DNA of 64,000 nucleotides from Arthrobacter sp. ISL-28 (GTDB lineage Bacteria > Actinomycetota > Actinomycetes > Actinomycetales > Micrococcaceae), in assembly GCF_018613875.1 (NCBI RefSeq), contig NZ_JAGGPJ010000018.1:646-64645 (forward strand), written 5' to 3'. This document shows positions 60,036 to 64,000 of this stretch, in pieces (position 1 is the stretch's first letter; every line of letters begins with the position of its first letter). The translations under genes were made by a program, and so were the position numbers. Below the pieces are notes generated by a model. It saw only the letters and a program-made list of their open reading frames with translations. It was not told where the DNA came from and did not search any database.

Positions 60036-60157
60036 GCGCCCATGCTGTCATACCGGCCTGTCATGGAGTCCCGCCACAGGCGGGCCGGGCTGATCACCTG
60101 CCGCGCCACAGGCCCGGGCCGCGATGCTGGTGTTTCGCCGATCACGACACATCATCA

Positions 60158-60213
60158 AGCAACGGAAAGAGGGCGATGGCACAAGGCTTCGCCATCACCC
60201 TCGTTCCGTTGCT
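60158..60213. terminator. 23-bp hairpin downstream of the second MHS transporter
   Basis: Arms 60158-60180 and 60191-60213 are complementary at 21 of 23 positions around a ten-base loop. It lies 20 bases after the transporter stop on the minus strand. There is no U-tract. It is similar in kind to the long stem after pcaJ, though the sequence differs. Confidence 0.65.
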
Positions 60214-60233
60214 TATGGTGCGGGAAGGCCGGT

Positions 60234-61571
60234 TTATTGCACGGGGTTGCCCAGTTCGCGGAGGGGTGTCTTGCTGGTTTCACGCGCCCACAGGGCACCG
60301 GCGATGGCGAGGACCGAGGATCCCGCGACAATCCAGGCCGCGGGGCCCCAGTTGGCCTTGTCCGCGCCGACGAGGGCGGTGCCCAGCAGGGGGGTGAAGC
60401 CTGCGCACAGGATGCCGACCTGCAGGCCGATGGCCATGCCGGAGTAGCGGACCTTGACGTTGAAGAGTTCGGAGAACCAGGCGGGGTAGATGGCGTTGGA
60501 CATGGCGTAGGTGCCGGCGGTGATCAGGGTGCTCGTGAGGAAGATCATGGGGATGTTGCCGGTGGAGATGACCGAGAAGTATACGAAGATCATGGCTCCG
60601 GATCCCAGGACGCCGGTGATGAAGACGGGGCGGCGTCCGAGTTTGTCGGACAGGCGGGCCATGAGGGGTTGGGTTCCGATGGCGAGGATGTTGCCGAGGA
60701 TGCTGACCCAGAGCATGGTGGAGGCCGGGACGCCGACGGTGACGGCGTAGGCGAGTCCGAAGGACTGCATGAAGGTGTTGGTGACGGTTTCAAAGGACAT
60801 CAGGGCAACCTGGAAGAACTGTGCCGGGTGGGTTTTGAACATCTTGGCGAAGGGGAGTTTGACGAGTTCGCCGTGGTCGTGTTTTTCCTCGAAGACTTCC
60901 GGTTCGTCCAGGGAGCGGCGGACGAGGTAGGCGACGATGAGCACGATGATGGAGAGCCAGAACGGGATGCGCCAGCCCCAGGCCAGACGGTCGGCTTCGC
61001 TCATTGCAGCCACGGGGAGGAAGGCCAGGGAGGCCAGGACGATGCCGGCGGAGATGCCGCTCATGGCGAAGCTGGCGAAGAAGCCGCGGCGGCCTTCGGG
61101 GGCTTCCTCGGTGGACAGGGCTGATGCGCCGGCTGTCTCTGCGCCGGCGGAGAGTCCCTGCATGAGGCGCAGCAGCACGAGCAGGGCCGGTGCCCAGTAG
61201 CCGGCGGTGTTGAAGTCGGGCAGGACGCCGATGAGGAAGGTCGCGGCCCCCATGAAGACCAGGGTCAGCACGAGGGTGTTCTTGCGGCCGATCTTGTCAC
61301 CCAGGTGCCCGAAGACGACGGCGCCGAACGGCCGCGCGACGTACGCGACGCCGAAGGTGGCGAAGGAAGCCAGCAAGGCAATGGTGGGGTCACCGGACGG
61401 GAAGAAGATCTTCGAGAAGATCAGCGACGCTGCCGTGGCGTAGATGAAGAAGTCGTAGTACTCCAGGGCCCCGCCAAGGAACGCGGCCAGGGCTGCCTTC
61501 TTGGCGCGCTTGAGCCGCCGTTGCGCCTCGGCGGGCGATGGGGCCTCTGGCCTTGCTGCGATGTTCGTCAT
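60234..61571 (-). CDS. MFS transporter, MHS family, probable aromatic acid permease
   Basis: A 446-residue MHS-family proton symporter, clearly paralogous to the protein at 15854-17173: both share EYYDFFI, ASFATFG-x-AY-x-ARP, RxxQGLSA-x-E-x-AGAS and a PLFGRLADKIGRKP/PLMARLSDKLGRRP loop. GGAAGGAAG precedes the ATG at 61571; the frame is open upstream, but homology starts here. It is divergent from a PcaR-type IclR gene, which suggests uptake of protocatechuate, 4-hydroxybenzoate or a related acid. Confidence 0.9.
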   Translation of the reverse strand: MTNIAARPEAPSPAEAQRRLKRAKKAALAAFLGGALEYYDFFIYATAASLIFSKIFFPSGDPTIALLASFATFGVAYVARPFGAVVFGHLGDKIGRKNTLVLTLVFMGAATFLIGVLPDFNTAGYWAPALLVLLRLMQGLSAGAETAGASALSTEEAPEGRRGFFASFAMSGISAGIVLASLAFLPVAAMSEADRLAWGWRIPFWLSIIVLIVAYLVRRSLDEPEVFEEKHDHGELVKLPFAKMFKTHPAQFFQVALMSFETVTNTFMQSFGLAYAVTVGVPASTMLWVSILGNILAIGTQPLMARLSDKLGRRPVFITGVLGSGAMIFVYFSVISTGNIPMIFLTSTLITAGTYAMSNAIYPAWFSELFNVKVRYSGMAIGLQVGILCAGFTPLLGTALVGADKANWGPAAWIVAGSSVLAIAGALWARETSKTPLRELGNPVQ

Positions 61572-62041
61572 GGACTTCCTTCCACGCTGAAGGCGTTGGG
61601 TCTTGGAGATTGTGCGCATGCCGCACAACTGTGCGAAATGCGATTTCTTAAGAGCATACTAGGCAGTGAGTCGGATCACAACGCTCGTGCCTGCTAAGGA
61701 GTTCTCAACGAAACCAGGCGGCCACTCGTCAACGAAAGGCATCACATGAAAGACCGCGATGAAGCGCCGCGTCTGTTCCTGATCGGTTCTGCTGCCTCCC
61801 TAGGCGATGTCCCCCGGGCCGTGGAGTGAGCAGGCCGTGGCCATGATTCCCATTTTGGGACTGGATCAATGGGCTGGATCCCTGATGCGGGAGACCTTGG
61901 TGCTTCTGGAGGAGGGGAACTGAATCTGGGGCGGGACCACGGCCGCCGCTTCAGGCCACTGCCCCGATATGATCGAAAAGGCTCTGAGACCCGGCACGCC
62001 GTACGGGCCAGCCAGCGCATTCGGAGAGGAACGCGAAGTCC
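61572..62041. other. Divergent intergenic region of 470 bases
   Basis: The region between the MHS transporter and the IclR gene. It holds the two inverted repeats annotated separately and otherwise no gene I can support; open frames here lack ribosome-binding sites and known domains. Confidence 0.6.
61610..61647. promoter_or_regulatory. Two adjacent inverted repeats upstream of the MHS gene, candidate IclR operators
   Basis: TTGTGCG (61610-61616) and CGCACAA (61622-61628) form a perfect seven-base inverted repeat; GAAAT (61635-61639) and ATTTC (61643-61647) form a second, three bases apart. They are 39 to 76 bases upstream of the transporter ATG, where an IclR protein encoded by the divergent gene could bind. 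Confidence 0.5.
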
Positions 62042-62839
62042 ATGGAGGAGCAGCCAGCCTACTTTGTGAAGTCGGTTGAGAAGGCGTTTGACGTCCTGCT
62101 CGCCTTCACCACCGAACACCCGCAGCTCACCGTCTCGCAGATTGCAGCGCGGACGGACATGACCCGGGCGTCCGCCCGGCGCTTCCTGATGACCCTCGCG
62201 GATCTCGGTTATCTTCGGGCTGAGGGCTCCACCTACGAATTGACGGCACGTTCGCTGGACGTCGGCAGGTCCTTCCTGGCCGGCCTGACGCTGCCAAGGG
62301 TGGCGGAACCACACCTGAAGGCTCTGGCCGAAAGCCTGAACGAGACAACAGCCTTGTGCATCCTGGAGGGCCCTGACGTGGTCTACGTAGCCTGCGTACC
62401 GTCCCCAAGGCTGCTCAGCGTCTCCATTACCGTGGGTACCAGGTTCCCGGCCTGGGCAACCTCCATGGGCCGCGTGCTCCTTGCCGGGCTGCCGGAGCCG
62501 GAACTCCAAAAATACCTCCAGGAGGTTCAGTTGCAGCGGTTCACCGGGCGCAAAATCAGCAGCCCCGAACAACTCCGGTCCGAGGTGGAATCAGCACTGT
62601 CCAGGGGCTGGTCCATGGTTTCAGAGGAGCTGGAGGACGGCCTGCGCGGTGTGGCAGTCCCCGTCTGGCGGGGCAACGAGATGGTCGCGGCGGCGAACGT
62701 CTCCCTGCAGACGCATCGGGCGTCAGCGGAAGCAATCGAAGAGACCGTTGTGCCACGGCTTCAGGAAACTGCGCGCGCGATAGCCCTCGACTTTGGCGGA
62801 CCCCATGCTGCTGCCCCCTCTCCCAAGCTGAACGCCTAG
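62042..62839 (+). CDS. PcaR-type IclR-family regulator
   Basis: A 265-residue IclR protein closely related to the one at 28244-29080: both have LTVSQIAARTDMTRASARRFLMTL-like helices and VGTRFPAWATSMGRVLLA in the effector domain, plus the late GVAVPVWRG. It probably controls the divergent MHS gene. ATG 62042 is used; GAGAGGAACGCG is a distant ribosome-binding site. The next gene, pat, has its own promoter. Confidence 0.9.
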   Translation: MEEQPAYFVKSVEKAFDVLLAFTTEHPQLTVSQIAARTDMTRASARRFLMTLADLGYLRAEGSTYELTARSLDVGRSFLAGLTLPRVAEPHLKALAESLNETTALCILEGPDVVYVACVPSPRLLSVSITVGTRFPAWATSMGRVLLAGLPEPELQKYLQEVQLQRFTGRKISSPEQLRSEVESALSRGWSMVSEELEDGLRGVAVPVWRGNEMVAAANVSLQTHRASAEAIEETVVPRLQETARAIALDFGGPHAAAPSPKLNA

Positions 62840-62963
62840 CGAAGAAGCGGCGGCGGCGCGCACCACGCGAAGACGGTCCAATCTTCGTAACTGGCCGCAC
62901 AGCGGCAGCCGCATGCCCGCACATTGCGGTAAGGGGGCAGAACCGCGGACGCAGAGGGCGAAG

Positions 62964-62977
62964 TAGGCTAGTTGGCA
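62964..62977 (+). promoter_or_regulatory. -10 box suggesting a leaderless pat transcript
   Basis: TAGGCT at 62964-62969 is seven bases before the ATG at 62977, so transcription would start at the start codon. No Shine-Dalgarno sequence is present and no clear -35 box. Confidence 0.5.
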
Positions 62978-64000
62978 TGACTTCATCTGAGACCATGGCG
63001 GGCGGCGTCAGGCCGAGACCGGTAGTTGACCGGTTGCCCCGCTACGCTGCAGGCAAGCCGCCGGTCGCCGTCGACGGCCTGGCCAGCTACAAGCTGTCGT
63101 CCAACGAAAACCCGCTGCCGCCGATTCCGGCGGTGGTCGAAGCCATTGCGGCGCAGACGGACTTTAACCGCTACCCGGACCCGCTCAGCACCAAGCTCCG
63201 GACCGCGCTGGCCGACTTCCTTGAGGTGCCGGCCGAGGACATAGTCACCGGGGCGGGCAGCCTCGGGGCCCTCAATCAGTTGCTGGCCGCGTTCGCCGGC
63301 CAGAACGACGACGGCAAGGCCGACGAAGTCATCTATGCCTGGCGGTCCTTCGAGGCTTATCCCATCTGCGTCGGCCTGTCGGGTGCCCACAGCGTCCGGA
63401 TTCCCCTTACTCCGGACGGACGGCACGATCTCGACGCCATGGCCGCAGCAGTGACTGTGCGTACCAAGGTGATCCTGCTGTGCACTCCGAACAACCCCAC
63501 CGGCCCCGTTGTGACGGCCGAGGAGACCGAGCGGTTCATCAACGGCGTCCCCTCGGATGTCGTGGTGGTCATCGACGAGGCCTACCAGGAGTTCGTCCGG
63601 GCGGAAGACGCGGTAGATGGCATCCGGATGTACCGGAAATACCCCAATGTCGTGGTCCTCAGGACCTTCTCGAAGGCCCACGGCCTGGCTGGCCTCCGGG
63701 TGGGATACAGCGTGTCCCAGCCTGGGCTCACGCAGTATCTGCGGGTCGCCGCCACGCCGTTTGCAGTCTCCCAGATTGCTGAACAGGCCGCCGTAGTGTC
63801 GCTCCAGAATTTCGACCAGGTTGTAGAAAGGGTACAAAGCCTGGTGGATGAGCGGGACCGCGTTACCGCCGGTCTCCGTGACCTGGGTTGGTTTATTCCG
63901 GAGGCGGAAGGGAATTTCGTGTGGCTGGATCTCGGGGAGAACAGCGCTGAATTCGCCCAGCTGGCAGGGGAGCGGGCGCTTTCGGTCCGTGCGTTTGGCA
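62977..64000 (+). CDS. pat: Aromatic amino acid aminotransferase Pat (HisC-like), 3' end outside window
   Basis: The N-terminal 341 residues of a fold-type I aminotransferase of the HisC/Pat group. The PLP Lys233 is in TFSKAHGLAGLR; N173 in TPNNPTG and D200/Y203 in DEAY hold the cofactor. The WRSFEAYPICVGLSGA segment agrees with actinobacterial Pat, which transaminates phenylalanine, tyrosine and related compounds, rather than with histidinol-phosphate aminotransferase; HisC function cannot be excluded. The remaining 20 or so residues lie beyond base 64000. Confidence 0.88.
   Translation, partial: MTSSETMAGGVRPRPVVDRLPRYAAGKPPVAVDGLASYKLSSNENPLPPIPAVVEAIAAQTDFNRYPDPLSTKLRTALADFLEVPAEDIVTGAGSLGALNQLLAAFAGQNDDGKADEVIYAWRSFEAYPICVGLSGAHSVRIPLTPDGRHDLDAMAAAVTVRTKVILLCTPNNPTGPVVTAEETERFINGVPSDVVVVIDEAYQEFVRAEDAVDGIRMYRKYPNVVVLRTFSKAHGLAGLRVGYSVSQPGLTQYLRVAATPFAVSQIAEQAAVVSLQNFDQVVERVQSLVDERDRVTAGLRDLGWFIPEAEGNFVWLDLGENSAEFAQLAGERALSVRAFG

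Noticed and set aside
59592..61124. Open frame of 510 codons on the plus strand rich in Asp, Gly and Glu
   Set aside because: It runs antisense to the small membrane protein and the second MHS permease and has no ribosome-binding site.

Overview
The window is high-GC actinobacterial chromosome, most like Arthrobacter or Pseudarthrobacter (Micrococcales). This rests on the protein families and their arrangement: a 180-kDa type NAD-glutamate dehydrogenase, a Pat-type aromatic aminotransferase, a three-gene PntAA/PntAB/PntB transhydrogenase, a qsu/pca operon with QsuB and QsuD relatives, and several genes that look leaderless behind TANNNT -10 boxes. No rRNA, tRNA, CRISPR array, prophage or intact insertion sequence was seen.

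Layout. (1) 1-5300, minus strand: a catabolic operon running HAD hydrolase, RidA, DSD1-like PLP enzyme, SDR, FAD oxidoreductase (broken by a one-base frameshift) and a polar amino-acid ABC binding protein cut by the window edge. Upstream are four copies of an ATTGTNNAC operator motif. (2) 5.5-15.8 kb: a small unknown protein, SelO, a small membrane protein, a BNR beta-propeller/MoaD-like pair, two GH13 enzymes (one with Asp at the acid/base Glu position), an LLM flavin oxidoreductase and a LigC-type DNA ligase. (3) 15.8-29.1 kb: the quinate/shikimate and protocatechuate regulon, with an MHS transporter and a divergent IclR regulator, then qsuD-qsuB-pcaH-pcaG-pcaB-pcaD-pcaC-pcaF-pcaI-pcaJ in one tightly packed operon, then a PcaR-type IclR gene. 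(4) 29.3-33.2 kb: transhydrogenase and a lipid/diacylglycerol kinase. (5) 33.4-38.8 kb, minus: a hydantoin/dihydropyrimidine-type operon (MFS transporter, GntR regulator, cysteine-free hydantoin-racemase homologue, hydantoinase, arylmalonate-decarboxylase-like protein) behind a perfect GGGATCCC-type operator. (6) 38.8-43.5 kb: an ACT-domain membrane protein, a secreted beta-propeller, then an IclR regulator and pobA, which feeds 4-hydroxybenzoate into the pca pathway. (7) 43.5-50 kb: an iron-type ABC importer, an FAD monooxygenase, a thioesterase and a GNAT protein. Four copies of a GC-rich palindromic repeat lie in the gaps between 40.9 and 49.5 kb. (8) 50-64 kb: GDH180, histidine phosphatase, purB, a WXG100-like protein coupled to an alpha/beta hydrolase with an ESX-type YxxxD signal, a small membrane protein, a second MHS transporter with divergent PcaR-type IclR regulator, and pat (cut by the window end).

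How it fits together: 4-hydroxybenzoate (PobA) and shikimate/dehydroshikimate (QsuD, QsuB) converge on protocatechuate, which PcaHG, PcaB, PcaC, PcaD, PcaIJ and PcaF take to succinyl-CoA and acetyl-CoA. Two MHS permeases and four IclR-family regulators surround this route. The least understood parts are the WXG-like/hydrolase pair, the cysteine-free racemase operon, the operon at the left edge, and the palindromic repeat family.
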